Positions 53,372-62,168 of a DNA stretch of 64,000 nucleotides are shown here, in pieces. Position numbers and translations under genes: made by a program. The stretch is from NCBI RefSeq assembly GCF_030409905.1, contig NZ_JAUFQT010000001.1, positions 1,944,001 through 2,008,000 of the forward strand, given 5' to 3'. The stretch is from Echinicola jeungdonensis (GTDB lineage Bacteria; Bacteroidota; Bacteroidia; Cytophagales; Cyclobacteriaceae). Position 1 is the stretch's first letter, and the number at the start of each line of letters is the position of its first letter. The notes beneath the pieces were generated by a model. That model did not search any database. It was not told the DNA's origin and worked only from the letters and a program-made list of their open reading frames with translations.

Positions 53372-56230
53372 ATGTTGATCCAAAATAACCATATTGGTTA
53401 CACCATATTGAACAACAAGGTCAATTTTTTGGCCTTGTTGTTGGTGCTTCTGGCCTTTTGCCAATGCAACACTAAAAATACCTCATCGGATATTCAACTA
53501 GGGAAATTAACCACCGAATTGGCTGTCAACCCCATTGGAATTAAAAAAGAAACTCCCAGGTTTGGCTGGGAATTGGAATCCAATGGCCAAGGGGTGAGCC
53601 AAAAAGCTTATCACATCATTGTGGCTTCCAGCAAGGGAAAAGCAGAAAATGGTGAAGGTGACATTTGGGACAGTGGTATGGTAGCCAGTGACAAGAGTCA
53701 ATTGGTGCCATATGGAGGTGAAACATTGGAGAGGGCTTCGAGGTTTTTTTGGAGAGTAAAAGTTTGGAACCAGCATGAGAATGGTTCTGACTGGAGTGAA
53801 GTGAATTTTTTTGAAACTGCCCCTGATGCATCCTTTTTGGATGCCCATTGGATCGGTGCTATTACCAGGGAAGAAAGCCATTTGCCGGAAGGCAGGGATT
53901 ACCATACCCCTGTAATGGGCAAAGAGAAAAAGGAAAAATGGAGCAAAGTTGACCCATTGGCCAAGCAAAGTATCCAATTGAGGAAAACTTTTGAGGCTGG
54001 AAAAGATATTGAAAAAGCTACAGTTTATATTAGTGGACTTGGACATTATGAACTGACCTTAAATGGTGAAAAAGTAGGAAACAGTGAATTTGCACCGCTT
54101 TGGTCAGATTACGACAAAACCGTTTATTATAATTCTTATGAAGTAAAGGATTTACTGCAAAATGGTGAAAATGCCATCGGGGTATTGCTGGGTAATGGTA
54201 TGTACAATGTCGCTGGAGAGCGTTACACCAAGTTTAAGATCAGCTTTGGCCCACCAACCTTATTTTTTAAGATGAAATTGAAATTTACAGATGGATCGGA
54301 AGAAGTGATCGCCTCAGATGATTCCTGGAAATGGTCCAATAGCCCTATCACCTTCAACTGTATATTTGGAGGCGAAGACTATAATGCCAATTTGGAACAA
54401 GAAGGCTGGAACAAACCTGGTTTTGATGATCGAACCTGGCAACCTGTAGTTATTCAAAATGCCCCAAAAGGAAAATTAAGGCCTCAAAATGCCCCTCCTG
54501 TAGCCGTCCAAAAATCTTATGAAATCCAGGAAGTTAACGAACCTGAAGAGGACTTGTTTGTCCTGGATATGGGCCAAAATCTTTCCGGTTTCCCTTCCAT
54601 CAAAGTAAAAGGCAAAAAAGGCCAAAAGGTGAAATTGGTGGTTGGTGAACACTTAAAGGAAAATGGTACTGTAGGCCAGGGACGAACCGGCGGACCTCAT
54701 TATTATGAATATACTCTAAAAGGAGAAGGAGAAGAATTCTGGCAGCCCAGGTTCAGCTATTACGGCTATCAGTATATTCAGGTAGATAAGGTAAACTTGC
54801 CCGGTCAGGAAGAAAATCCTGATTGGCCTACCTTGGTGGATATCAAGTCAAACTTTATCTACAATGATGCCGGTACCCGTGGAAACTTTGCAAGCTCCAA
54901 TGAGATATTCAACCAGACCCATGAGCTAATTGACAAAGCCGTAAAAAGTAATATGCATAGCGTGTTTACTGATTGTCCACACAGGGAAAAATTGGGCTGG
55001 CTGGAAGAAACTCATTTGAATGGCCCTGGCTTATTCTACAATTATAACCTGGCCACTTTGGTACCTAAGGTTATGCAGGACATGGCTGATGCCCAAAGGG
55101 AAAATGGCTTGGTACCTAGCATTGCACCCGAATATGTGATATTTGGAGGTGATTTCACAGATTCCCCGGAATGGGGCGTGGCTTGTGTGGTCCTCCCTTG
55201 GATGTATTATGATTATTATGGTGACCCATCCCTGATCCATGAATACTATGGGACCATGAAAAAATATGTGGACTACCTGAGCTCCACTGCCGACAATCAT
55301 ATTGTTTCTCATGGATTGGGGGATTGGTATGATTACGGGGAGCATGTAGCAGGATATTCTAAAAACAGCCCCATTGCATTATCCGCAACTTCCCATTATT
55401 ACTTTGGAATCCAACTCCTGACCAAAGCCGCAAAAATGCTTGGAAATACAGCCGATGAGCAGAAATATTCCCGACTGGGAGAGAATGTCAAGGCAGCATT
55501 TAACAAGGAATTCTATAATGAAGAAATTCAAGAATATGGCACGGAAAGCCAATTTTCCAATGCCATTCCTATTTTCTTAGACTTGGTTAGCCCAGAAGAT
55601 AGGGATGAAGTCTTGAATAATTTAGTGGAAGATGTGAATGAAAAAGGCAACCGCCTCTCTACAGGAGATGTAGGCAATCGCTATTTGTACCAGGTTTTGG
55701 CCAGAAATGGGCATAATGAACTGATGTACAAAATGCACAACCACTATGAAACCCCAGGTTATGGCTTTCAGATCAAATTTGGCCTGACTACCCTTACCGA
55801 ACAGTGGGATCCAAGAAAAGGCAACAGTTGGAACCATTTTATGATGGGCCAGATCGAGGAATGGTTTTATAGAAGTTTGGCAGGAATTGTTCCGGACAAG
55901 GAAAATCCTGGATTCAAGCATTTCTACCTTAAGCCAAAAGTGGTGGGAGATATGACAGGAGTCGAAGCTAATCATGAAAGCCTTTATGGGAATATCAAAT
56001 CCGCCTGGAAACTGGATGGGGATAGTTTTAATTTTGAATTTTCTATTCCTGTGAATTCGGAAGCCACAGTTATTCTGCCTGTTGAAAAAGATGCAGAAGT
56101 AACTGTAAATGGAGTGGATTTGGAACAATTTGAAGGGGCCGAATTAGTGGAAAATGAAAATCATCCTGCCCTCCTTTTGGGATCAGGAAATTATAGGATA
56201 AAAAGTACCTATGGTCCTGTAACTAAATAA
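53372..56230 (+). CDS. GH78 alpha-L-rhamnosidase
   Basis: 952 residues, the usual size for GH78. The N-terminus is a lipoprotein-type signal (LLAFCQC). Domain order: N-terminal beta domain (about 45-150; LTTELAVNPIGIKKETPRFGWELES, FFWRVKVWNQ), rhamnosidase beta domains (about 160-480; RKTFEAGKDIEKATVYISGLGHYELTLNGEKVG), and the alpha/alpha catalytic barrel (about 495-850). The barrel has the GH78 signature SVFTDCPHREKLGWLEETHL, GVACVVLPWMYYDYYGD, LGDWYDYG and a final WDPRKGNSWNHFMMGQIEEWFYRSLAGI. It removes alpha-L-rhamnose from RG-I or RG-II. It is followed 27 bases later by the second aldolase gene. Confidence 0.93.
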   Translation: MLIQNNHIGYTILNNKVNFLALLLVLLAFCQCNTKNTSSDIQLGKLTTELAVNPIGIKKETPRFGWELESNGQGVSQKAYHIIVASSKGKAENGEGDIWDSGMVASDKSQLVPYGGETLERASRFFWRVKVWNQHENGSDWSEVNFFETAPDASFLDAHWIGAITREESHLPEGRDYHTPVMGKEKKEKWSKVDPLAKQSIQLRKTFEAGKDIEKATVYISGLGHYELTLNGEKVGNSEFAPLWSDYDKTVYYNSYEVKDLLQNGENAIGVLLGNGMYNVAGERYTKFKISFGPPTLFFKMKLKFTDGSEEVIASDDSWKWSNSPITFNCIFGGEDYNANLEQEGWNKPGFDDRTWQPVVIQNAPKGKLRPQNAPPVAVQKSYEIQEVNEPEEDLFVLDMGQNLSGFPSIKVKGKKGQKVKLVVGEHLKENGTVGQGRTGGPHYYEYTLKGEGEEFWQPRFSYYGYQYIQVDKVNLPGQEENPDWPTLVDIKSNFIYNDAGTRGNFASSNEIFNQTHELIDKAVKSNMHSVFTDCPHREKLGWLEETHLNGPGLFYNYNLATLVPKVMQDMADAQRENGLVPSIAPEYVIFGGDFTDSPEWGVACVVLPWMYYDYYGDPSLIHEYYGTMKKYVDYLSSTADNHIVSHGLGDWYDYGEHVAGYSKNSPIALSATSHYYFGIQLLTKAAKMLGNTADEQKYSRLGENVKAAFNKEFYNEEIQEYGTESQFSNAIPIFLDLVSPEDRDEVLNNLVEDVNEKGNRLSTGDVGNRYLYQVLARNGHNELMYKMHNHYETPGYGFQIKFGLTTLTEQWDPRKGNSWNHFMMGQIEEWFYRSLAGIVPDKENPGFKHFYLKPKVVGDMTGVEANHESLYGNIKSAWKLDGDSFNFEFSIPVNSEATVILPVEKDAEVTVNGVDLEQFEGAELVENENHPALLLGSGNYRIKSTYGPVTK

Positions 56231-56257
56231 TCAGGGAACCATAAAAATAAATCCAAA

Positions 56258-57163
56258 ATGATGAATAAAAAATATAAAGGAGTTGTTGTGCCAATGGTCA
56301 CTCCCTTGACAACTAAAGGGGAAATAGACCGGGAGGCTGTGGCCTGCATCATGGCCCAATTTGCCCAGAATAACATATCTCCATTGGTTTTAGGGACCAC
56401 AGGGGAATCGGCCTCTTTTTCGGAAAAGGAAAGTCTTGAAATGCTGGATGCTACCCTTGAAGCCAAAGCTGATGGCCAACAGGTTTATGCCGGATTGGTC
56501 AGCAATGAAGTGGCCGATCAAAACCGACGTGGAAAGCTTTATTTGGATAAAGGCGTCGATGTGGTTGTGGCCACCTTGCCAGGGTATTATAAGCTCAATG
56601 AAGGCCAAATGAAAGCCCATTTTGAACGATTGGCAGATGAGCTTCAGGGGCCTTTGATGGTTTACAATATCAAGGCCACCACGCAAATGTCCATTCCCTT
56701 GTCAGTGATTGCCGAACTTAGCCACCATCCCCATATCTGGGGGCTGAAGGATTCTGAGCGGGATCTTGAAAGATTAGGGGAAAGCATCCAGGAATATCAG
56801 GATCGGGAGGATTTTTCCTTTTTCTGCGGTTGGGGAGCCCAGTCTGCTTTCAGCCTTAAAATTGGTGCTGATGGGATTGTGCCCAGTACAGGAAATATTG
56901 TTCCGGAAATGTACAAAGCCTTGTATGCTGCTGCCCAAAAGGGAGATCAGGAAACCGCCTCACGTTTCCAAGACTTGACCGATCAGGTGGCCAGGATATA
57001 TCAGGGAGAAAAAAGTCTGGGTGAATCCCTGGCTGCCTTAAAACTGATGATGAATGATAAGGGTTGGTGTCAGCCTTATATGAAACCACCACTTTCCTTA
57101 TTGCCCAAGGAAGAAGCGGAAGAGGTAGTTCATCAATGGAAAAGCTTTTATATCACCAATTAA
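56258..57163 (+). CDS. DHDPS/N-acetylneuraminate-lyase-family class I aldolase (copy 2)
   Basis: 301 residues (an ATG one codon later is equally good). Motifs: GVVVPMVTPLT, PLVLGTTGESASFS (GTTGE loop), ATLPGYYK, MVYNIKAT (Tyr of the relay), IWGLKDSER with the Schiff-base Lys. It differs from the first aldolase (15539) in the relay segment (YNIK versus YNMP) and in the residues after the Lys, so the two probably take different keto acids. It stands first in a five-gene metabolic run with a symporter, Fe-type alcohol dehydrogenase, PdxA2 and a DUF1537 kinase. Confidence 0.87.
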   Translation: MMNKKYKGVVVPMVTPLTTKGEIDREAVACIMAQFAQNNISPLVLGTTGESASFSEKESLEMLDATLEAKADGQQVYAGLVSNEVADQNRRGKLYLDKGVDVVVATLPGYYKLNEGQMKAHFERLADELQGPLMVYNIKATTQMSIPLSVIAELSHHPHIWGLKDSERDLERLGESIQEYQDREDFSFFCGWGAQSAFSLKIGADGIVPSTGNIVPEMYKALYAAAQKGDQETASRFQDLTDQVARIYQGEKSLGESLAALKLMMNDKGWCQPYMKPPLSLLPKEEAEEVVHQWKSFYITN

Positions 57164-57178
57164 CAATTAACAATAACC

Positions 57179-58774
57179 ATGGGAGGAGAAGGATTACATT
57201 TAATCGATTATATATTGATCGTCGCCTCGATTTTAGGAACGATTTACATGGGGATTTATTTCTCAAGAAGGCAAAAAAGCAGTGAAGACTATTTTGCCGG
57301 AGGTGGAGGAATTCCCTCTTGGGCCATTGGAATGTCCATTTTTGCCACATTGATCAGTAGTGTGACTTTTTTAGCTTACCCGAGTGCTGCCTATGAATCC
57401 AATTGGATTTTGCTGGTGCAAGGGCTTATGGTTCCTATTGTTCTTGTAATGATGATCTGGATCATTGTGCCTTTATTTAGAAAGGTCATTGGTCTAAGTA
57501 CCTATGAATACTTTGAAAAGCGTTTTGGCTTTTTTGCCCGTTTGTACAGCTCACTCGCATTTGTGTTGACCCACTTTTCCAAAATGGGAACCGTGCTGTT
57601 TCTTGTGAGCTTGGCTTTGAGCAGTATGATTGAGGTGGACATATTTGTTATCATCGCTGTCCTTGGAGTCGTGATTATTTTCCTCACCTTACTGGGGGGA
57701 ATAGAAGCGGTAATCTGGATGGATGTGATACAGGGTTTTCTGCTGATTGGAGGTGGATTATTTTGCCTGGGATTATTGCTTTGGGTGCCAGAAGGCGGCC
57801 CGCAAAGGGTAGTTGAGGAAGCCTTCAATATGAACAAAATAGGCTTTGGCCCTTATGATATTGATTTTACCCGGTTGACATTTATTGTTATTGCCTTCAA
57901 CGGGGTCTTTTATGCCATCCAAAAATATGGTACAGATCAAACCATTGTACAGCGGTATTTGACAGCCAGAAACGACAAGGAGGCAAAAAAAGCAGCCTAT
58001 ATGGGCGTTTTCTTAAGTGTTCCGGTTTGGGGACTTTTTATGCTCATCGGCTCCTTACTTTTTGTTTTCTACCAGATTTCAGGAAGTGCATTGCCGGAGG
58101 GCACCAGCGTAGATGCTGTGTTCCCTTATTTTATTATGTCTGAATTGCCTCCAGGAGTGACCGGGTTGGTCATTGCAGCATTGGCAGCAGCTGCCATTTC
58201 AAGTTTGGACTCTGATATGAACTGTCTTGCTGCAGTAGGTGTCGAAGATTATTACAAACGATTCAACCCCAATTGCACCACCCAGCAAAAACTAAAAGTA
58301 GGAAGAATTTTGGTTTTCATTTCCGGCTTGGCGGCTTCTTTTGTGGCCGTATTGTACGTGTTTTGGGAAGGTGAAGGAGTGCTGGGTGCCGTGTTTGGCC
58401 TTTATGCTATTTTCTCAGCAGGGATTGTGGGGATTTTCTTATTAGGCCTATTTAGCCGACGGGCAAACAAGGAAGGTCTATATTTTGGCATTGTTACCTG
58501 TATTCTTTTTACAGCTTATGCATTTTTAACTTCTACGCCAATGAACCTTGGTGGCGGAGAAAAGCTGGTATTGGATTTTGGAAGATTTAATTTCCCCCAT
58601 CACAAATACATGCTGGGGGTTTATAGTCACTTGATTGTATTGGTAGTCGGTTATGTTGCCAGCTTGTTCTTTGACAGACCAAAAGCGGATGTAAACCTCA
58701 CCATCTACGGTTATTTCAAGGAGAAGCAGGTAAAGAAAGAAAAAAAGGAAGAAAAAATTAGTCAATTGTCATGA
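57179..58774 (+). CDS. Sodium:solute symporter (SSS family), copy 2
   Basis: 531 residues with about 13 membrane segments: KSSEDYFAGGGGIPSWAIGMSIFATLISSVTFLAYPSAAYESNW, LTLLGGIEAVIWMDVIQGFLLIGGG, TIVQRYLTARNDKEAKKAAYMGVFLSVPVWGLFMLIGSLLFVFYQ and ALAAAAISSLDSDMNCLAAVGVEDYYKRF. Its last four bases overlap the start of the dehydrogenase gene (ATGA), so the genes are translationally coupled. It probably imports the sugar acid or sugar used by the following enzymes. It is a paralogue of the 16707 symporter, and each follows an aldolase gene. Confidence 0.93.
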   Translation: MGGEGLHLIDYILIVASILGTIYMGIYFSRRQKSSEDYFAGGGGIPSWAIGMSIFATLISSVTFLAYPSAAYESNWILLVQGLMVPIVLVMMIWIIVPLFRKVIGLSTYEYFEKRFGFFARLYSSLAFVLTHFSKMGTVLFLVSLALSSMIEVDIFVIIAVLGVVIIFLTLLGGIEAVIWMDVIQGFLLIGGGLFCLGLLLWVPEGGPQRVVEEAFNMNKIGFGPYDIDFTRLTFIVIAFNGVFYAIQKYGTDQTIVQRYLTARNDKEAKKAAYMGVFLSVPVWGLFMLIGSLLFVFYQISGSALPEGTSVDAVFPYFIMSELPPGVTGLVIAALAAAAISSLDSDMNCLAAVGVEDYYKRFNPNCTTQQKLKVGRILVFISGLAASFVAVLYVFWEGEGVLGAVFGLYAIFSAGIVGIFLLGLFSRRANKEGLYFGIVTCILFTAYAFLTSTPMNLGGGEKLVLDFGRFNFPHHKYMLGVYSHLIVLVVGYVASLFFDRPKADVNLTIYGYFKEKQVKKEKKEEKISQLS

Positions 58775-59916
58775 GGGCGATAAGTTTATTACAGCCGCAG
58801 AAATTAGTATTTGGGGAAGAAGCCCTGAAACAATTTACCGAAGATACACTGGCTTCGGATAGGAAAAAAGTTTGGATACTCATTGCAGAACCATTAGTGG
58901 CTGCTTTGGAGGAAAGTGTGGAAACCATCAAAAAGGCAGGCATTGCTGTTGAACTGGTGATTTATGAAGAAGGAGAGCCTACCTTTTCTCTTTATGAGGA
59001 ATATTTGGAAAAGGCCAGGGTTTTTGGCGCTGAGAGTGTAGTGGGAATTGGCGGAGGAAGTGTTTTGGACCTTGCCAAGATAATTGCTGCTATGCAGGAT
59101 TGTGACCAACAATTGGATAATTTTGTGGGATTAAATTTGCTTCCAGTCAGAAAAATCCACATGGTTTGTATTCCAACTACTTCTGGAACAGGAAGTGAGG
59201 TTTCCCCCAATGCTATACTTTTGGATGAGGGTACTTTGGAGAAAAAAGGTATAATTAGTCCATTTTTGGTCCCGGATGCAACCTATATCGATCCATTGTT
59301 GACCTTGAATTTGCCCCCCAAAATAACGGCAGAAACAGGTATTGATGCCCTTTCTCACTGTATTGAGGCTTTTACCAATAAATTTAGCCACCCTTTGGTG
59401 GATGATTATGCACTGCGTGGGATAAGGTTGATCGGAAGGAATCTTCATAAGGCATATGAAAATGGTCAAGACCTGGATGCCCGGTCAGCTGTAGCTTTGG
59501 GTAGTATGTATGGAGGTTTGTGTTTAGGCCCAGTGAATACGGCTGCCGTCCATGCTCTTTCTTATCCTTTGGGGGGAAAATATCATGTGCCTCATGGCTT
59601 AGCTAATGCAGTTTTATTGCCGGAGGTGATGTCTTATAATATGAATTCCGATTTGGAAAAACATGCCCAAATTGCCATTGCTATGGGAGCAGAGGAAGGT
59701 GCAAGCCTGAGGGAAACCGCCCAAAATGGTGTTGAGAAAGTAAGGGAATTGGTGAGCTTGTGCAATATACCCCAAAACCTTACTGAGCTTGGGGTTCAAA
59801 AAGAAGATGTGGGAGAATTGACTGGCTTGGCCATGAAAGTTACCCGTTTATTGAAAAATAACCCCAAAGAGCTGACAGTACAGGATGCAGAAAACATTTA
59901 TTGTCGATTATTTTAA
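58771..59916 (+). CDS. Iron-type (group III) alcohol dehydrogenase
   Basis: 381 residues, standard length. Cofactor part: VVGIGGGSVLDLAKIIAAM (GGGS pyrophosphate loop), then the PTTSGTGSEVSPNAIL block. Metal ligands are visible in ETGIDALSHCIEAF (Asp and His) and in HALSYPLGGKYHVPHGLANAVLLPEVM (two His). Members of the family reduce lactaldehyde, glycolaldehyde or other small carbonyls, or oxidise hydroxy acids. Its coupling to a symporter and to PdxA2 suggests it handles an acid-sugar or aldehyde intermediate of this pathway, for example the aldehyde released by the aldolase. The exact reaction is not decidable from sequence. Confidence 0.88.
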   Translation: MRAISLLQPQKLVFGEEALKQFTEDTLASDRKKVWILIAEPLVAALEESVETIKKAGIAVELVIYEEGEPTFSLYEEYLEKARVFGAESVVGIGGGSVLDLAKIIAAMQDCDQQLDNFVGLNLLPVRKIHMVCIPTTSGTGSEVSPNAILLDEGTLEKKGIISPFLVPDATYIDPLLTLNLPPKITAETGIDALSHCIEAFTNKFSHPLVDDYALRGIRLIGRNLHKAYENGQDLDARSAVALGSMYGGLCLGPVNTAAVHALSYPLGGKYHVPHGLANAVLLPEVMSYNMNSDLEKHAQIAIAMGAEEGASLRETAQNGVEKVRELVSLCNIPQNLTELGVQKEDVGELTGLAMKVTRLLKNNPKELTVQDAENIYCRLF

Positions 59917-59925
59917 GATTAAAAG

Positions 59926-60975
59926 ATGTTACCAATAATTGCCATATCAATGGGAGATCCCGCTGGGATAGGCCCGGAAATAATTATCAAAAGTTTTCAG
60001 GAAGCCAGTCTTTTTGAAAAATGTAAGCCTTTGGTGGTCGGTGATGCCGCCACCATCCGGAACATGGCAGCCCATTTGAATTCCAATTTGGAAGTCAATG
60101 CCATCAATGATGTGGGAGAGGCCCAGTTTAGACTTGGCACAGTGGATGTATTTGACCTGGCCAATGTGGACCAGTCCCAATTGGAGTTTGGCAAAGTATC
60201 TGCAATGGCGGGAAATGCTGCTTTTGAAGCGGTGAAAAAAGCCATAGAGCTGGCCTTGGCCGAAAAGGTGGATGCAACCGTTACTGCACCCATTAATAAA
60301 GAATCTATTAACTTGGCAGGCCATCATTATGCCGGCCACACGGAAATATATGCGGAATTCACCGGAACCAAGAAGTTTGCCATGCTTTTGGTGGAACAAA
60401 ACCTTAGGGTAATCCATGTGACTACGCATGTAGCCTTGAGAGAGGCCTGTGACCTTGTCAAAAAAGACCGGGTGAAAGATGTGATTAAGTTACTCCATGA
60501 TGCATGTGTGCAATTTGGTATTGAAAAACCAAAAATTGGGGTTGCAGGATTGAATCCTCATGCTGGTGATGGAGGCTTATTCGGCACGGAGGATGAAAGG
60601 GAAATTGTACCGGCAGTTCAGGAATCCATAGCTGAGGGATTTGAGGCCGAAGGGCCAGTACCACCGGATACCCTATTCGCAAAAGCAGTGCAAGGGTATT
60701 ATGACGGATGTGTGGCCATGTACCATGACCAGGGGCATATTCCATTTAAAATGGTGGGCTTCAAATGGAACAATGAGACCAAGACTATGGAAAGTGTGAA
60801 AGGGGTAAATATTACATTAGGTTTGCCCATCATCCGTACTTCTGTAGACCATGGAACTGCCTTTGAAATTGCCGGACAAGGAATTGCATCAGAGGATGCA
60901 TTGAATTTAGCGATTGATTACGCCATTCCGATGGCTCTAAATAGAAAAAAATATGATAGCAGTTATAGCCGATGA
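59926..60975 (+). CDS. pdxA2: PdxA2-type 4-phospho-tetronate dehydrogenase (4-hydroxythreonine-4-phosphate dehydrogenase family)
   Basis: 349 residues. Motifs: ISMGDPAGIGPEIIIKSF at the N-terminus, APINKESINLAGHHYAGHTEIYAEFTGTKKFAMLLVEQNLRVIHVTTHVAL, GLNPHAGDGGLFGTEDEREI, YHDQGHIPFKMV and RTSVDHGTAFEIAGQGIAS. The three metal-binding His positions of PdxA are present (TTHVA, NPHAG, YHDQGH). PdxA2 proteins paired with a DUF1537 kinase oxidise 4-phospho-D-threonate or -erythronate, with decarboxylation to DHAP. The following kinase overlaps it by 23 bases. A vitamin B6 role is less likely, because neither pdxJ nor ksgA is adjacent. Confidence 0.9.
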   Translation: MLPIIAISMGDPAGIGPEIIIKSFQEASLFEKCKPLVVGDAATIRNMAAHLNSNLEVNAINDVGEAQFRLGTVDVFDLANVDQSQLEFGKVSAMAGNAAFEAVKKAIELALAEKVDATVTAPINKESINLAGHHYAGHTEIYAEFTGTKKFAMLLVEQNLRVIHVTTHVALREACDLVKKDRVKDVIKLLHDACVQFGIEKPKIGVAGLNPHAGDGGLFGTEDEREIVPAVQESIAEGFEAEGPVPPDTLFAKAVQGYYDGCVAMYHDQGHIPFKMVGFKWNNETKTMESVKGVNITLGLPIIRTSVDHGTAFEIAGQGIASEDALNLAIDYAIPMALNRKKYDSSYSR

Positions 60976-62128
60976 TATTACGGGAGCCGCTGAAATTGCA
61001 GGGGTGTGTTTGAGATGGGGAATTCCGGTGTCCTTCTCACTGGATGTAAAACCCGTAAGTGGAGCAAAGGTAATGGTCATAGCTTCCAATACCCGATCCA
61101 TGAAGGAAGCCGACGCTATAAAGGAATCGAAGCGTTTGGCCGAAGCCCTGGTGGAAATGAAAGTGGACAATGTCTTTAAAAAATCGGATTCCGTAATGCG
61201 GGGTCATGTTGCCGCTGAAATGAAAGCCCTGGCGGCACAATTCAAAAAGGAAAAGATGATGTTGGTTCCCGCCAACCCTTATACTGGCAGAAGTATTAGA
61301 GATGGGATTTATTATGTGGACCAAAAACCTTTGAACGAAACCAGTTTTAAGGATGACCCAGAATTTCCCGCTGCTTCCAGTTCAGTAAAAGAGTTGTTAA
61401 GGGAAGAGGAATTGAATGTTTGTACAGGGAAGTTTACGGAGGAGCAAGACCTCAAACCAGGTTTTAATATCCCGGATTCCAAAACCATGGGAGACTTGTA
61501 TGCCTGGGCAAGCTTGATGGACAGCACAGTATTGCCATCTGGTAGTGCCGCATTCTTTGAAATGTATTTGAAAAGAAATTTCCCTGAATGGATGCATGGA
61601 CAGGAACCTGATCCTTTGTCCTTCCTTGGCAACAGTCTGATGGTAGCAGGAAGTACACACCAAAATAGCAAAAACTTTATCGACAAGGCAGTGGAAAATG
61701 GTACTATCCTTAGCCTAATGCCTAAGGAACTGAAAAGTCCAAATGCCCCTGAAAGTGGTGTAACAAAATGGAGCGATGAAATCACTAAAAACCTAAAAGG
61801 AGGTGATAAAGTGATTATGTCTGCAGGGAAAGAAAAAGTCACCTTTGAAAATAGTAACGAAGTGCTGAAAACCAAAACAGCCGAAACTGTCGCCAAGGTG
61901 CTGGATAGGGTTCCTGTTAGGGAATTATTGATTGAAGGTGGAGCAACAGCCTTTGCTGTAATCCAACAATTGCATATGGGACCATTGTTGCCGCTTCAGG
62001 AACTTAGCCCCGGGGTGGTGCGCATGAAAGCAGTGGACAGCGATTTGGTACTTACTATTAAGCCTGGTAGTTATGTATGGCCTGAGGCTGTATATAAATA
62101 TTATGAAATGAAAAAAACCACTGCATAA
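60953..62128 (+). CDS. DUF1537 four-carbon acid sugar kinase
   Basis: 391 residues. The N-terminal sugar-acid-binding part begins IAVIADDITGAAEIAGVCLRWGIPV and carries FKKSDSVMRGHVAAEM, the family's K.DSTLRGH motif. The C-terminal ATP-binding part has LMVAGSTHQNSKNFI and RELLIEGGATAFAVIQQL, the GGxTA motif. Family members phosphorylate D-threonate, D-erythronate, 3-oxo-tetronates, or 3-oxo-isoapionate. Next to pdxA2 the natural reading is a tetronate kinase giving 4-phospho-tetronate, the substrate of PdxA2. The start at 60953 overlaps pdxA2 by 23 bases. The 'DSVMRG' wording differs slightly from the common DSTLRG, which might reflect a shifted substrate. Confidence 0.88.
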   Translation: MIAVIADDITGAAEIAGVCLRWGIPVSFSLDVKPVSGAKVMVIASNTRSMKEADAIKESKRLAEALVEMKVDNVFKKSDSVMRGHVAAEMKALAAQFKKEKMMLVPANPYTGRSIRDGIYYVDQKPLNETSFKDDPEFPAASSSVKELLREEELNVCTGKFTEEQDLKPGFNIPDSKTMGDLYAWASLMDSTVLPSGSAAFFEMYLKRNFPEWMHGQEPDPLSFLGNSLMVAGSTHQNSKNFIDKAVENGTILSLMPKELKSPNAPESGVTKWSDEITKNLKGGDKVIMSAGKEKVTFENSNEVLKTKTAETVAKVLDRVPVRELLIEGGATAFAVIQQLHMGPLLPLQELSPGVVRMKAVDSDLVLTIKPGSYVWPEAVYKYYEMKKTTA

Positions 62129-62168
62129 AATGGGAAATGGAGATTCTGCTCAGTTTCAAAATAAATAT

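Noticed and set aside
59926..60975. PdxA in vitamin B6 synthesis
   Set aside because: Pairing with a DUF1537 kinase, and the sugar-acid operon around it, fits PdxA2 better.
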